From assembly GCA_045114775.1 (NCBI GenBank), contig JBGULC010000027.1:1-64000 (forward strand): a stretch of DNA of 64,000 bases, given 5' to 3'. This DNA comes from UBA3792 sp045114775 (GTDB lineage Bacteria; Bacillota; Clostridia; Christensenellales; CAG-138). The translations under genes and the position numbers were made by a program. Below, in pieces: positions 50,189-59,395 of the stretch. The notes beneath the pieces were generated by a model. The model worked only from the letters and a program-made list of their open reading frames with translations. It was not told the DNA's origin and searched no databases. Each line of letters opens with the position of its first letter. Positions within the stretch are counted from its first letter, which is position 1.

Positions 50189-51616
50189 ATGGAGAAAAAA
50201 AGAGAAGAACACAGCATGGGCGCGCTACGCGTGATCGCGTCGGTCCTCGCAAATCTGACGGGCATTTTGTCCGCAAACTATATTGTATTTTACATTCTGG
50301 ATCACTACAACACGGGATTCCACTTTGTCGTTCACTCGGAATTCATTCTGACGAAATACTTGCACGTCGTGATCCCGATCCTGCTGCTTCTGACGGCGCT
50401 TCTGTATCTGCTGATCTTTGTCGGCGGCGGATATAAGCCGAAAAAGCTCAATAAAAAGCGGCTGATCGCGATCATCGTCGTCGATATTCTGCTTGCCGGG
50501 ATGTTTGCAATGACGGTCAACGCGCGCGCATTCGGCTGGGTGAAATGGCTGAGACCCGAAGAAGCCGCGCCGGTCGCGATCGGAACGCCGCCGCCCAAGC
50601 AGACGCCCGCTGCGACGGAAACGCCGAAGCCGACGGAAACGCCGGAGCCGACGGAAACGCCGGAGCCCACGCCCGAACGTACGCTTGCGCCGAATGAAAC
50701 ACCGACGCCGACGCCGGAAGAAACGCCGACGCCGGAGCCGACACCGGAGCCTACGCCGGAAACGACTCCGATCCCCGGACTTCTGGGAGACGATTTCAAG
50801 GAGAAGTTCTCGGAGGGCGAGCCGATCGTCACCGAGCCGAACACGAGCGAAACGCTGGCCGACGGCACGGTCCGCACGCTGATCTACAAGTATGCGGGGC
50901 AGAAGAGCGCGTTCGAGCTGTATCATTGTCAGAAGGGCAGGCAGGAATATCAGATCGTCGAAATCTACGTCCGCGAGATCGAAATGCTGACCGCGGCGTA
51001 TGAAAACGATCAGGGCAACACGAAGAAGATCGGCATGTTTGCGAAAGACTGCAATGCGCTGGTCGCGATCAGCTCCGATTACTTTGCCGCCAACGCGAAC
51101 GATCAAGGTCTGATCGTCCGGAACGGCATGCTGATCCGCAACAAGGCCTGCAAGGACTCCGACCTGTGCGTGATCTATTGGGGGGACGGCTCGATGAAGT
51201 GCTTCGATTGCCGGAAGGATCAGATCGACAACAACGCGATCATAGCGGAGCATCCGTATCACACCTTCTACTTCGGACCGTCGCTGCTGGACGAGAACGG
51301 CAACGCAAAGACCAAGTTCAACTCCTCGCTCGGCGGAAAGAATCCGCGCAGCGTGCTCGGATACTATGCTCCCGGGCATTACGCATTCATCACCGTGCTC
51401 GGCGGCTATGACATGATCGACATCAACGGGCACAACAACGGCAAGTCAAAGTGCGAAGGCTTCACGTTTGCCGAACTGTCGGAGCTGTGCGCCTCTCTCA
51501 ATATGAAGGCGGCGTACAACCTGGACGGCGGCAGATCGATCGGGATGTACTGGAACAACAAACTGTTCGGACACAACGTCCGTGCGATCGGCGATATCCT
51601 CGCCGTCGTGGATTGA
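50189..51616 (+). CDS. Membrane-anchored NAGPA-type phosphodiester glycosidase
   Basis: The 475-aa protein has three N-terminal TM segments (about 15-37, 55-80 and 90-110), a long TPEPTPE linker and a C-terminal domain of the phosphodiester glycosidase (NAGPA-like) family. The signature is AAYNLDGGRSIGMYWN near the C-terminus, with SSDYFAANANDQGLIVRNG earlier. Related domains remove N-acetylglucosamine from phosphodiesters and occur in sporulation or surface proteins of Clostridia. GGGAG lies upstream of the start. A small membrane protein follows. Confidence 0.87.
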   Translation: MEKKREEHSMGALRVIASVLANLTGILSANYIVFYILDHYNTGFHFVVHSEFILTKYLHVVIPILLLLTALLYLLIFVGGGYKPKKLNKKRLIAIIVVDILLAGMFAMTVNARAFGWVKWLRPEEAAPVAIGTPPPKQTPAATETPKPTETPEPTETPEPTPERTLAPNETPTPTPEETPTPEPTPEPTPETTPIPGLLGDDFKEKFSEGEPIVTEPNTSETLADGTVRTLIYKYAGQKSAFELYHCQKGRQEYQIVEIYVREIEMLTAAYENDQGNTKKIGMFAKDCNALVAISSDYFAANANDQGLIVRNGMLIRNKACKDSDLCVIYWGDGSMKCFDCRKDQIDNNAIIAEHPYHTFYFGPSLLDENGNAKTKFNSSLGGKNPRSVLGYYAPGHYAFITVLGGYDMIDINGHNNGKSKCEGFTFAELSELCASLNMKAAYNLDGGRSIGMYWNNKLFGHNVRAIGDILAVVD

Positions 51617-51631
51617 TCGGAGGGACAGACC

Positions 51632-51865
51632 ATGAAGAAAAAAACGATTCTGACCGTCGTCGCGCTGATCGCGGCGCTGACCGCGCTCGTTTACCTTGCC
51701 GTACTGTTTCTCTGGCAGTTCGGGGTGCTTCCCGAAACGGAAACGGACGAAAGCCTGTTCACGAAGGGATATCTCTTCCTGCCGCTGCCGGTCATAGCGC
51801 TTGTCGCCTGCATTCTTCTGCAGGTGCTTTCGGTCCGCTCCGGGAAAAAGAGAAAAAAGAGCTGA
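51632..51865 (+). CDS. Small two-TM membrane protein
   Basis: This 77-aa protein has two hydrophobic helices (about 6-28 and 47-66) and a basic C-terminal end (GKKRKKS). It starts 15 nt after the glycosidase gene with GGAGGGAC upstream and shares its terminator, so it is coexpressed. No family was recognised. Confidence 0.75.
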   Translation: MKKKTILTVVALIAALTALVYLAVLFLWQFGVLPETETDESLFTKGYLFLPLPVIALVACILLQVLSVRSGKKRKKS

Positions 51866-51878
51866 TTGCAGAAACAGG

Positions 51879-51909
51879 GAACGCTTCCGTCGCGGAGGCG
51901 TTCTTTTTT
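51879..51909 (+). terminator. Terminator after the small membrane protein
   Basis: GAACGCTTCC/GGAGGCGTTC with loop GTCGC, followed by TTTTTT. Confidence 0.92.
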
Positions 51910-51963
51910 GCAGAGCATCAATAAGCCGTTCCGACGCCGCGCTTTTCCGTCGCGCGGTTTTCC

Positions 51964-51992
51964 TTGACCGGACGGACAATAACGGGTATACT
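51964..51992 (+). promoter_or_regulatory. trxB promoter
   Basis: TTGACC (51964-51969), a 17-nt spacer and TATACT (51987-51992), 35 nt before the trxB start. Confidence 0.85.
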
Positions 51993-52027
51993 GTATTTGT
52001 GAGATTTTATGGAAACGAGGAATGATC

Positions 52028-52939
52028 ATGCTGGATATCGCAATCATCGGCGGCGGACCCGCGGGGCTCGCGGCAGGACTGTACGCGGTGCGCGGCGGCG
52101 CGGACGTTTGTCTCTTTGAAGAGATGTTCGCGGGCGGACAGATCGTGAAAACGCATCGGATCGACAATTACCCGGGCATCTCGGACGGACCGGACGGGTA
52201 TGCGCTCGCAGCGCGGTTTGAGGAGCACGCAAGCGCGTTCGGGCTCAGGATCGAATACGGCCCCGTTACGGAGCTTGTGCTCGGAGAGGATCCGAAACAC
52301 TTTATGTTCAACGGCAAGCGCATCGAAGCGAAGACCGTGATCCTCTCGACCGGCGCGTCGCCGAAAACGCTCGGCGTCCCCGGCGAAAAGGAGCTCACGG
52401 GGCACGGCGTCAGCTATTGCGCAACCTGCGACGGCGCGTTTTACAAGAACCGCACGGCAACGGTCGTCGGCGGCGGCGACACCGCAATCTCCGACGCGCT
52501 GTATCTTGCGAAGCTCTGTAAAAAGGTGTACGTCGTGCACCGGCGCGACGCGCTCCGCGCAAGCGCGATTCTGTCCGACGCCGCGCTGAAAACGGAGAAC
52601 ATCGAATTCATCTGGAACAGCGTGCCGGAGGCGTTTCTCGGCGAAAAGAAGCTTTCCGGGATCCGGCTCAGAAACCGCGTGACCGGCGAATGCTCCGAGC
52701 TTTTGACCGACGGCGTGTTCGTCGCGGTCGGCGTGGTCCCGCGGACCGAACTTTTCGGGGATCAGGTCGCGCTTGCGGAAAACGGCAGCGTGATCACCGA
52801 TGAACGGATGCGGACGAGCGTTCCCGGCGTGTTTGCCGCGGGCGACGTGCGCAATACGCCGCTCCGGCAGGTCGTGACCGCGTGCGCGGACGGCGCGATC
52901 GCCGCAACATACGCACTGGAGGCTGCCCGTGTTAAGTGA
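52028..52939 (+). CDS. trxB: Thioredoxin reductase
   Basis: This 303-aa flavoprotein would reduce thioredoxin with NADPH. It has the FAD site IIGGGPAGLAAG, the redox-active pair Cys131/Cys134 in SYCATCDGAF, the NADPH site VVGGGDTAISDA with HRRD, and the terminal FAD contact FAAGDVRNTP. GAGG lies 7 nt before the ATG at 52028, favouring it over the ATG at 52022. nth starts before this gene ends. Confidence 0.92.
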   Translation: MLDIAIIGGGPAGLAAGLYAVRGGADVCLFEEMFAGGQIVKTHRIDNYPGISDGPDGYALAARFEEHASAFGLRIEYGPVTELVLGEDPKHFMFNGKRIEAKTVILSTGASPKTLGVPGEKELTGHGVSYCATCDGAFYKNRTATVVGGGDTAISDALYLAKLCKKVYVVHRRDALRASAILSDAALKTENIEFIWNSVPEAFLGEKKLSGIRLRNRVTGECSELLTDGVFVAVGVVPRTELFGDQVALAENGSVITDERMRTSVPGVFAAGDVRNTPLRQVVTACADGAIAATYALEAARVK

Positions 52940-53558
52940 AGCAAAGCGGGCGGAGGCCCTGAAGATCCTCAAAGAAACCTATCCCGACGCGAAGCCGGCG
53001 CTGCATTTCTCTTCGCCGTTCGAGCTTCTTGTCGCGACGATGCTGTCCGCGCAGTGCACGGACAAGCAGGTGAACAAGTGCACGGACGTGCTGTTTCCGA
53101 AGTACAACACGGCGGAGGCGTTCGCCGCGCTCGACTTCGAGACGCTCGAGCCGTACATCAAAAGCTGCGGCTTCTATCGCATGAAAGGCGAACACATCCT
53201 TGCGATGAGCCGCATTCTGCTCGAACGGTACGGCGGGCGGGTCCCCGAAACGCGCGAGGAGCTTACTGCGCTTCCGGGCGTCGGGCGAAAGACGGCGAAC
53301 GTTGTGCTTTCGAACGCGTTCAAGATCCCGGCGATCGCGGTCGATACGCACGTCTTCCGCGTTGCAAACCGCATCGGGCTTACCGCGGCGAAGGACGTGG
53401 AGAAGACCGAGCAGCAGCTGATGGCGCACATCCCCGAGAAGGATTGGGGCGACGCGCACCATTGGCTCATCTATCACGGCAGACAGGTCTGCGCAGCGCA
53501 GCGGCCGAAGTGCGCGATCTGTCCCTTAAAGGAGATCTGCGAGCATGCAATTCATTGA
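52929..53558 (+). CDS. nth: Endonuclease III
   Basis: This 209-aa DNA glycosylase/AP lyase removes oxidised pyrimidines. The helix-hairpin-helix is LPGVGRKTANVV, with the catalytic Lys in that loop, and the catalytic Asp is in AVDTHVFRV. The [4Fe-4S] loop CAAQRPKCAICPLKEIC has the C-x6-C-x2-C-x5-C spacing. It starts with GTG, overlapping the trxB end by 11 bp, and its own end overlaps obg by 14 bp. Confidence 0.95.
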   Translation: MLSEAKRAEALKILKETYPDAKPALHFSSPFELLVATMLSAQCTDKQVNKCTDVLFPKYNTAEAFAALDFETLEPYIKSCGFYRMKGEHILAMSRILLERYGGRVPETREELTALPGVGRKTANVVLSNAFKIPAIAVDTHVFRVANRIGLTAAKDVEKTEQQLMAHIPEKDWGDAHHWLIYHGRQVCAAQRPKCAICPLKEICEHAIH

Positions 53559-54816
53559 CAAAGCGACCATTTTTATCAAGGCGGGCAACGGCGGCGACGG
53601 CTGCGCGGCGTTCCACCGCGAAAAATACGTGATGAAGGGCGGTCCCTCCGGCGGCGACGGCGGACGGGGCGGCAGCATCGTGTTCGAGGCGGATCCGCAG
53701 GCTTCCACACTGCTCGATTTCAAGCGCTACCGGCATTTCCGCGCGCAGGACGGCGAGCAGGGCCGCGCGGAGCTGCAGGCGGGCAAAAACGGCGAGGACT
53801 TGATTATCAAAGTCCCGGTCGGAACGATCGTGCGCGACATAGAGACCGGCAGCATCGTCGCGGATATGAGCGAGCCGGGAAAGCGCCGCACGGTGCTGTA
53901 CGGCGGCAGAGGCGGCAAGGGCAACGCGCGCTTCGCCACGGCGACCAAGCAGGCGCCGCGCTTTGCGCAGAACGGGATCAAAACCGAGGAGCGGCAGGTC
54001 GAGCTGGAACTCAAGACGATTGCGGACGTCGGCATCATCGGGCTGCCGTCGGTCGGCAAGTCCACGATCCTTTCCGTGCTGACGAGCGCGAAGCCGAAGA
54101 TCGCGGCGTACCACTTTACGACGCTGACGCCGAACCTCGGTGTGGCGACGCGCTACGACCGCTCGTTCGTGATGGCGGACATTCCGGGGCTCATCGAGGG
54201 CGCCGCGGAGGGCGCGGGGCTAGGGCACGACTTTTTAAGGCACATCGAGCGCACGCGCATCCTCGTGCACGTGCTGGACGCGTCCGGCAGCGAGATGCGC
54301 GATCCGCTGGACGATTACGGGAAGATCAACGGCGAGCTTGAAAAGTTTTCCGACGCGCTTGCGGCGCTGCCGCAGGTCGTCGCCTGCAACAAGATGGACA
54401 TCCCGGGCGCGGAGGAGAACCTTGCACGCATCCGGGCGGCGCTAGAGCCTGCGGGCGTTCCGGTGTTCGCAGTGTCCGCGGCGACGGTCGAGGGCTTCGG
54501 ACCGATGCTGGACCGCATCGTGCAAATGCTCGACGCGCTTCCGCCGGTGCGCGTTTACGACGAGGCGGAGCTGCTAACCGGCGCGCAGTATGAAAAGGGC
54601 TTCACGGTCCATCGCGACGACGCGGGCGTTTATGTGGTCGAGGGCGGCGACGTGGAGCGTATCCTCGACACGACCGATCCGGAGGACGACGTTTCGATGC
54701 GCCGCTTCCAGCAGCTTCTGATCAAGACGGGCATCATCTCCGCGCTTCGCGAAATGGGAGCGAAGGACGGAGACACGATCCGGCTCGGCGAATGGGAATT
54801 TGATTTTACGGACTGA
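53545..54816 (+). CDS. obg: Obg GTPase
   Basis: This 423-aa GTPase is involved in 50S ribosome maturation and stress response. It has the Gly-rich Obg fold (KAGNGGDGCAAFHREKYV, GGPSGGDGGRGG), the G domain with G1 GLPSVGKST, G3 DIPGLIEGA and G4 NKMD, and the C-terminal OCT domain of Firmicutes. The length is typical. yhbY follows, as in many Firmicutes, but the usual nadD and yqeK are not next. Confidence 0.96.
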   Translation: MQFIDKATIFIKAGNGGDGCAAFHREKYVMKGGPSGGDGGRGGSIVFEADPQASTLLDFKRYRHFRAQDGEQGRAELQAGKNGEDLIIKVPVGTIVRDIETGSIVADMSEPGKRRTVLYGGRGGKGNARFATATKQAPRFAQNGIKTEERQVELELKTIADVGIIGLPSVGKSTILSVLTSAKPKIAAYHFTTLTPNLGVATRYDRSFVMADIPGLIEGAAEGAGLGHDFLRHIERTRILVHVLDASGSEMRDPLDDYGKINGELEKFSDALAALPQVVACNKMDIPGAEENLARIRAALEPAGVPVFAVSAATVEGFGPMLDRIVQMLDALPPVRVYDEAELLTGAQYEKGFTVHRDDAGVYVVEGGDVERILDTTDPEDDVSMRRFQQLLIKTGIISALREMGAKDGDTIRLGEWEFDFTD

Positions 54817-54830
54817 GAAAGGGGTATACT

Positions 54831-55100
54831 ATGACAGGCAAAGAACGTGCGGAGCTCCGCAAACAGGCGAACACGCTTACCGCGATCTTTCAGATCGGCA
54901 AGGAAAACATCACGGAACCGCTCGTAGAGGCGGTCGACGCTGCTTTGAAAAAGCGTGAGCTCATCAAGCTTTCCGTGCTCGAAACGAGCGAGCTCTCGGC
55001 AAAGGAAGCCGCGGAGCAGCTTGCACAGGCAACGGGCGCCGAGGTCATCCAATGCATCGGCCGGAAGCTTGTGCTGTACCGGCAGAAGGAAGAGGAATAA
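54831..55100 (+). CDS. yhbY: YhbY-family RNA-binding (CRM domain) protein
   Basis: This 89-aa protein is made of a single CRM domain that binds pre-50S ribosomal particles. Family marks are ELRKQANTL near the start, the QIGKEN loop (the GxxG-like turn) and IGRKLVLYR at the end. GAAAGGGG lies upstream. It fits a ribosome-assembly role beside obg. Confidence 0.93.
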   Translation: MTGKERAELRKQANTLTAIFQIGKENITEPLVEAVDAALKKRELIKLSVLETSELSAKEAAEQLAQATGAEVIQCIGRKLVLYRQKEEE

Positions 55101-55102
55101 AC

Positions 55103-55122
55103 GCGGGCTATCCCGCATTTTC
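55103..55122 (+). terminator. Weak terminator after yhbY
   Basis: GCGGG/CCCGC with loop CTAT, followed by ATTTTC. The five-pair stem and short T-run make it a modest candidate. Confidence 0.4.
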
Positions 55123-55224
55123 AGCGGAAATGAACGCCGTCATTCCGGATCGGATTCCCTTTCGGACGGACGGCGCTTCCTGTATGATAAGAGCGTAAAA
55201 AACCGGACGGAGGGTATGATAACC

Positions 55225-56979
55225 ATGAAAAGGATGCTGATCGGACTGCTTACATGTCTGCTGGCGCTCGGCACGCTGCTTGGCTGCCGGAAGACGGAAC
55301 CTGCTGCGAAAGCGACGGCCGAGCCGCAAAAGACCGAAGCGGCGACCGCAGAACCGACGCCGGAGACGACCGCAGAACCGACCGCCGAGCCTACGCCGGA
55401 GCCGTATGATCCGATCACGGAGATCGACACGGCGGTGATCGGGAACGGCAAACATGAGCGTGAGGAAGGCTATAAGGATCCCTTCAAGACGCGCCTTCTG
55501 GATACGCCGCTTGCCGCGGTGCATCTGGAGGACGGCGAACAATACAGCGACGAAACGCTGCGGGTCCTTGCGAAGATCGTGACTGCGGATATCCTTGCGG
55601 TCGTCGGGCGTACGGGCGAAACGCCGGAGAAGGTCACGCTGTACATCGTTTGGAATCTGCAGCAGGACCGCCCGATCCTGCTCGGCGATCATCTGATCTG
55701 CTCGGCGGAGCAGGTGCAAAGCGGGGTATACCGCGAAGCGATGATCGGCGCCGCTTTTGATCTTCCGATCGTATGGAAACAGGTCGGGCTCGACGAGATC
55801 GTTTTCGGCGCGCCGGACGACGGCGGACTGAAGGACTACTACGCGGACGAAGCGCACGCGCTCGTTGCCTCCTGCGCGGCAGTGTATTTCGTGCATGGGT
55901 TCGCGGACGAAGAGACGGTCGAAGCGGCGCGCCAGACCGCCGCGAGCATCACGACGCATCTTCTCGAAACCGGCGGGTTCGACGCGCTGCGCGCGGCCGC
56001 CGATACGGCGGAGATCCTACCCGCATGGGCAGCGCTGCACGAAATCGGAACGAATTTCACGCTGCCGGACGGGCACGGGCAGGCGGCGGCCATGACGGCG
56101 TACCGCAACAGAAAACCCGGCGTACTGTGCGTGATGCAGTGTCTCAGATACACGATCGACATCAGAGACGGAAGCTTTGTCGGCACACCGGACGAAGCGT
56201 ACGATTTCGTCTGCCGGTTCCTGTACGGCGCCAAGATTGTGCTCGATCAGATCCGGGAGGAGTCGCCGACGCTTTGGGAAACGGCGGAACGGCGTGCAAG
56301 GGAGCCGATCTATATCCACCTTGTCCATGACGAAACGCAAAGAGGGATCAGTTACGGGAACGTAAACGAAATCAAACTTGTGTACATGAGCCCCGTATGG
56401 CATGAGCTGGTCCACGCACTGCTGATGAAGTGGGACGGGACCCTTTGGATCAACGAAGCGATCGCGGAGCATTTCTCCCGCCGCGCACGGTCGTTCGCAA
56501 TTCCGTTCGAGGAATACACCGATTTTACCGATTGGTATAGGCCGGACACCACAGAGGTGAAGAAAACGGAGCTGGCGTTTTGGAAGGCGTGCTGGAACAT
56601 CTATCTTGCCGAACGCGGAGAGGATGCATGGGTTCCGCCGACGCTGTACAGCGATCGCGCCGTACGCAGGGCGTTCGGGATCGCGGAGCTGATCCTTTCG
56701 GACGATCCGACCGATTGGGGACAGGATCCTTCGGTCGGCGCCGTTGCGGGCAGAAAAACGGGCATTGCGGCGGAGGACGGCAACGCGCTGTCCTATTACG
56801 AAGCGACGGTGCTTTTGGAGTATCTGTTCGAAACGTACGGCACGGAGACGGTCGCCGCTGGCTTTATGAACGGTGCGTCCATTGAGGAGATTTGCGGCAA
56901 ACCGTACGCGGAGCTTTATCGGGACTGTACAGCATATTATACGGAGAGGTATGGGGATCTGATCGGGGCGGAGAATTGA
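55225..56979 (+). CDS. Lipoprotein with MA-type metallopeptidase motif
   Basis: The 584-aa lipoprotein has signal MKRMLIGLLTCLLALGTLLGC and a TAEPTPE-rich linker. The C-terminal half has a zinc-protease-like site, WHELVHALLMKWDG (His393-Glu394-x-x-His397), followed by WINEAIAEHFS, whose Glu411 is the likely third ligand. This HExxH...W.NEG-like arrangement matches gluzincins of the Peptidase MA type. It is probably a surface protease; substrates are unknown. The ATG at 55225 has GGAGGG 10 nt upstream, whereas the ATG at 55216 would sit too close. An ABC exporter follows 18 nt downstream. Confidence 0.8.
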   Translation: MKRMLIGLLTCLLALGTLLGCRKTEPAAKATAEPQKTEAATAEPTPETTAEPTAEPTPEPYDPITEIDTAVIGNGKHEREEGYKDPFKTRLLDTPLAAVHLEDGEQYSDETLRVLAKIVTADILAVVGRTGETPEKVTLYIVWNLQQDRPILLGDHLICSAEQVQSGVYREAMIGAAFDLPIVWKQVGLDEIVFGAPDDGGLKDYYADEAHALVASCAAVYFVHGFADEETVEAARQTAASITTHLLETGGFDALRAAADTAEILPAWAALHEIGTNFTLPDGHGQAAAMTAYRNRKPGVLCVMQCLRYTIDIRDGSFVGTPDEAYDFVCRFLYGAKIVLDQIREESPTLWETAERRAREPIYIHLVHDETQRGISYGNVNEIKLVYMSPVWHELVHALLMKWDGTLWINEAIAEHFSRRARSFAIPFEEYTDFTDWYRPDTTEVKKTELAFWKACWNIYLAERGEDAWVPPTLYSDRAVRRAFGIAELILSDDPTDWGQDPSVGAVAGRKTGIAAEDGNALSYYEATVLLEYLFETYGTETVAAGFMNGASIEEICGKPYAELYRDCTAYYTERYGDLIGAEN

Positions 56980-56997
56980 ACGAAAGGTGAAACACGT

Positions 56998-57711
56998 TTG
57001 ATACTGGAGATCCGAAACCTTGTGAAATCCTACGGAAAAGGGCCGCGCGCGGTCGACGGGCTTTCTCTTTCCGTCGGCGCGGGCGAAATCTGCGGGTTCA
57101 TCGGGCGTAACGGTGCGGGCAAAACGACGACGCTCAAGTGCGTTTCGGGCATCCTGCCGTTCGATTCGGGCGAGATCCTCGTGAACGGGATCAGCGTTCG
57201 GAAGGATCCGATGGCGGCAAAGCGCATCATGCGCTATCTTCCGGACGAACCGGAGCTCTATCCGTTCCTGACCGGAACGGAGTACCTGACTTTTCTCTGT
57301 GACATTTACGGTATTGACGGGAAGACACGGCGCGAACGTATTCTGGAGTATGCGGAGCTGTTTGAGATCGAACCGAAGCTCGGCGATCTCATCGGCTCCT
57401 ATTCGCATGGGATGCGGCAAAAGCTGGCGCTGATCGGCGCGCTGGTTCGCCGACCGAAACTTTTGATGCTCGACGAGCCGTTTGTGGGACTCGATCCGAA
57501 AGCGGCGTACGTCTTGAAGGACGTCATGCTTAAGCTCGCCGAATCCGGCAGCGCAATCTTTTTCAGCACGCATGTGCTGGAGGTCGCGGAGAAGCTCTGC
57601 AGCCGCGTCGCAATCATCAAAAACGGCAGATTGGCTGCGGGGGGACCGACGAATGAAGTGCGCGGCGATCGTTCGCTCGAGGAACTGTTTCTGGAGCTTG
57701 AGAACGCATGA
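56998..57711 (+). CDS. ABC exporter ATPase
   Basis: This 237-aa ATPase has Walker A GRNGAGKTTTLK, signature SYSHGMRQKLALIGALV, Walker B KLLMLDEPFVGLD and the switch His in FSTHVLE. The NGAGKTT form is typical of ABC-2 exporters. It starts with TTG at 56998, preceded by AAAGGTGA. It overlaps the permease gene by 4 bp. EcsA-like and multidrug or bacteriocin exporters are possible relatives. Confidence 0.92.
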   Translation: MILEIRNLVKSYGKGPRAVDGLSLSVGAGEICGFIGRNGAGKTTTLKCVSGILPFDSGEILVNGISVRKDPMAAKRIMRYLPDEPELYPFLTGTEYLTFLCDIYGIDGKTRRERILEYAELFEIEPKLGDLIGSYSHGMRQKLALIGALVRRPKLLMLDEPFVGLDPKAAYVLKDVMLKLAESGSAIFFSTHVLEVAEKLCSRVAIIKNGRLAAGGPTNEVRGDRSLEELFLELENA

Positions 57712-59288
57712 AAGCATTGCGGACGCTCATCTGGTTGTATCTGAACGGCTTCTTTCGGATTTCCGTGATCCGGCATTCACGGGACGCGAAGGAACGCAGA
57801 CAGGCGATTTTCGGCGTCGCCGCGATCGGGATCGCTGCGATCGCTTACGGCGGGATGTCCGCCGCAATGACGGCGCGGATGCTCTCGAGCGGAATCGACG
57901 CTTCGATACCGTTTCTGATGACCGCTTCGACGGCGAGCCTGTTTGCGCTTGCGACGGCGTTTGCGCAGGGCGGGGGAACGTTATCCGATTTTTCGGATTT
58001 CGATACGCTTATGAGCATGCCGATCAAAACGGCGGCGATCGTATTTGCAAGATTTGCGGCGATGTATCTTGCGGAGGCGGTGTATTGCTTTGCATATCTG
58101 TTTCCGTGCGGCGCGGTATATGCGTCGATGATGCGTCCGGATTGGCGCTTCTATCCGGCGTTCGCCGTGATGACGCTTTTACTGCCGGTCGTACCGATCG
58201 TGACCGGCAGCGGCGCCGATCTGCTGCTCTCCGCGGTGTTCGCGCGAAACAGGTTTAAAAAGGGAATCGTTTTGACGGTCAAGATGATCCTTCTGCTCGG
58301 ATTTATCATCCTTGCGTATCTGCTGCCGCAGATGAGCGACCGCTTAATGAACGCGCCGCAAAGGGCGGCGGACGTCGTGACGCGGATCTATCCGCCGGCC
58401 CGGTGGTTTGCAAAGGGCGCGTCGGGCGATCTTGCCCATGCGGGGCTGTTTGCGTTCGGATCGGCGGCGATCGGCGCGCTTTTCGTCTTTATATTGAACC
58501 GGGTTTTTCTCCCGCTGCACGATCGGCTTGTCGCAGACTATCGGGTGAAGAACTACCGCCTCGGACCGCTGAAATGCAGCGGCGTTCTGAAAGCGCTGTT
58601 CAGGATCGAGCGCAAACGGCTTTTCTCAAGCGCTGCCTGGGTCGTCAACACGGTTTTCGGTCCGGTGCTGATCGCAGTGCTGGGCGTTGCGGGCGCGGCA
58701 ATTTCCGGGAAGCTTATTCCGTTCCTGCGGGATCCGACCGTAAAGAATTATGCGACGCCTGCCGTCGCCGGAGCGCTGATCGTCTGCGCAACGGTCTCGC
58801 CGACGACGAGTTGTGCGATCTCGATGGAGGGGCGGGTGCTGTGGATCTCCAAAACCCTGCCCGTATCCGCAAAACGGTGGCTTTCCGCAAAGCTTCTGAT
58901 CAATTTGCTGCTGGCAGGCGTACCCCTGCTTTTTTCGATCGTACTGCTGCTTGCTTTCTACCGGGAATGCCTTGCGCCCATCGATATGCTTGGGATCGTT
59001 TTCCTGCCGATTTCGGCGCTGCTGTTCACGACGGTGCTGGGGCTTATCGTCAATACAAAGCTGCCGCGGCTTTCATGGAGATCGGATACCGAGGTCGTGA
59101 AGCAGAGCGGATCGGTGGTCGTGATGCTGATGACCGGATTCGGACTTGCCGCGGTAACGACGCTTCCGACGCTTCTTTCGGGCAGAACATGGGCTATGAT
59201 CGGTTTCGCGGCGGCGATTTTATCGGCAACGGCGGCGATGTATCTGCGGCTGATGAAAAATGCGGAACAAATTCGCCTGAATTTGTAA
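57708..59288 (+). CDS. ABC-2-type exporter permease
   Basis: The 526-aa protein has about ten to twelve hydrophobic segments, including GVAAIGIAAIAYGGMSAAM and IVLTVKMILLLGFIILAYLL, and few soluble stretches. The size and partner ATPase fit large two-half ABC-2 permeases. The cargo is unknown. Its gene is linked to the metallopeptidase lipoprotein upstream, which might act on the exported substrate (inference). Confidence 0.83.
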   Translation: MKALRTLIWLYLNGFFRISVIRHSRDAKERRQAIFGVAAIGIAAIAYGGMSAAMTARMLSSGIDASIPFLMTASTASLFALATAFAQGGGTLSDFSDFDTLMSMPIKTAAIVFARFAAMYLAEAVYCFAYLFPCGAVYASMMRPDWRFYPAFAVMTLLLPVVPIVTGSGADLLLSAVFARNRFKKGIVLTVKMILLLGFIILAYLLPQMSDRLMNAPQRAADVVTRIYPPARWFAKGASGDLAHAGLFAFGSAAIGALFVFILNRVFLPLHDRLVADYRVKNYRLGPLKCSGVLKALFRIERKRLFSSAAWVVNTVFGPVLIAVLGVAGAAISGKLIPFLRDPTVKNYATPAVAGALIVCATVSPTTSCAISMEGRVLWISKTLPVSAKRWLSAKLLINLLLAGVPLLFSIVLLLAFYRECLAPIDMLGIVFLPISALLFTTVLGLIVNTKLPRLSWRSDTEVVKQSGSVVVMLMTGFGLAAVTTLPTLLSGRTWAMIGFAAAILSATAAMYLRLMKNAEQIRLNL

Positions 59289-59317
59289 TAATTACGTGAC
59301 AATTATGACACATTGAT

Positions 59318-59345
59318 GTTATAATATGTGTGTTATAATATGTGT
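59318..59345 (+). promoter_or_regulatory. cdaA promoter with tandemly duplicated -10 region
   Basis: The 14-bp block GTTATAATATGTGT occurs twice, back to back (59318-59331 and 59332-59345), giving two perfect TATAAT boxes at 59320 and 59334. GTGACA at 59296-59301 is a possible -35 for the first (18-nt spacer). Two start sites 14 nt apart are predicted. Confidence 0.65.
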
Positions 59346-59395
59346 ACGAGATTCCTGCGGCAGATGTGCGGCACGAAAGGAAGGCGATCGGATAA

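Noticed and set aside
50600..50780. Short regularly repeated DNA suggesting a CRISPR-like array
   Set aside because: The repeats are in-frame codons for a TPEPTPE linker with no spacers; the same holds for 23520-23610, 42682-42801 and 2687-2794. No cas genes were seen.
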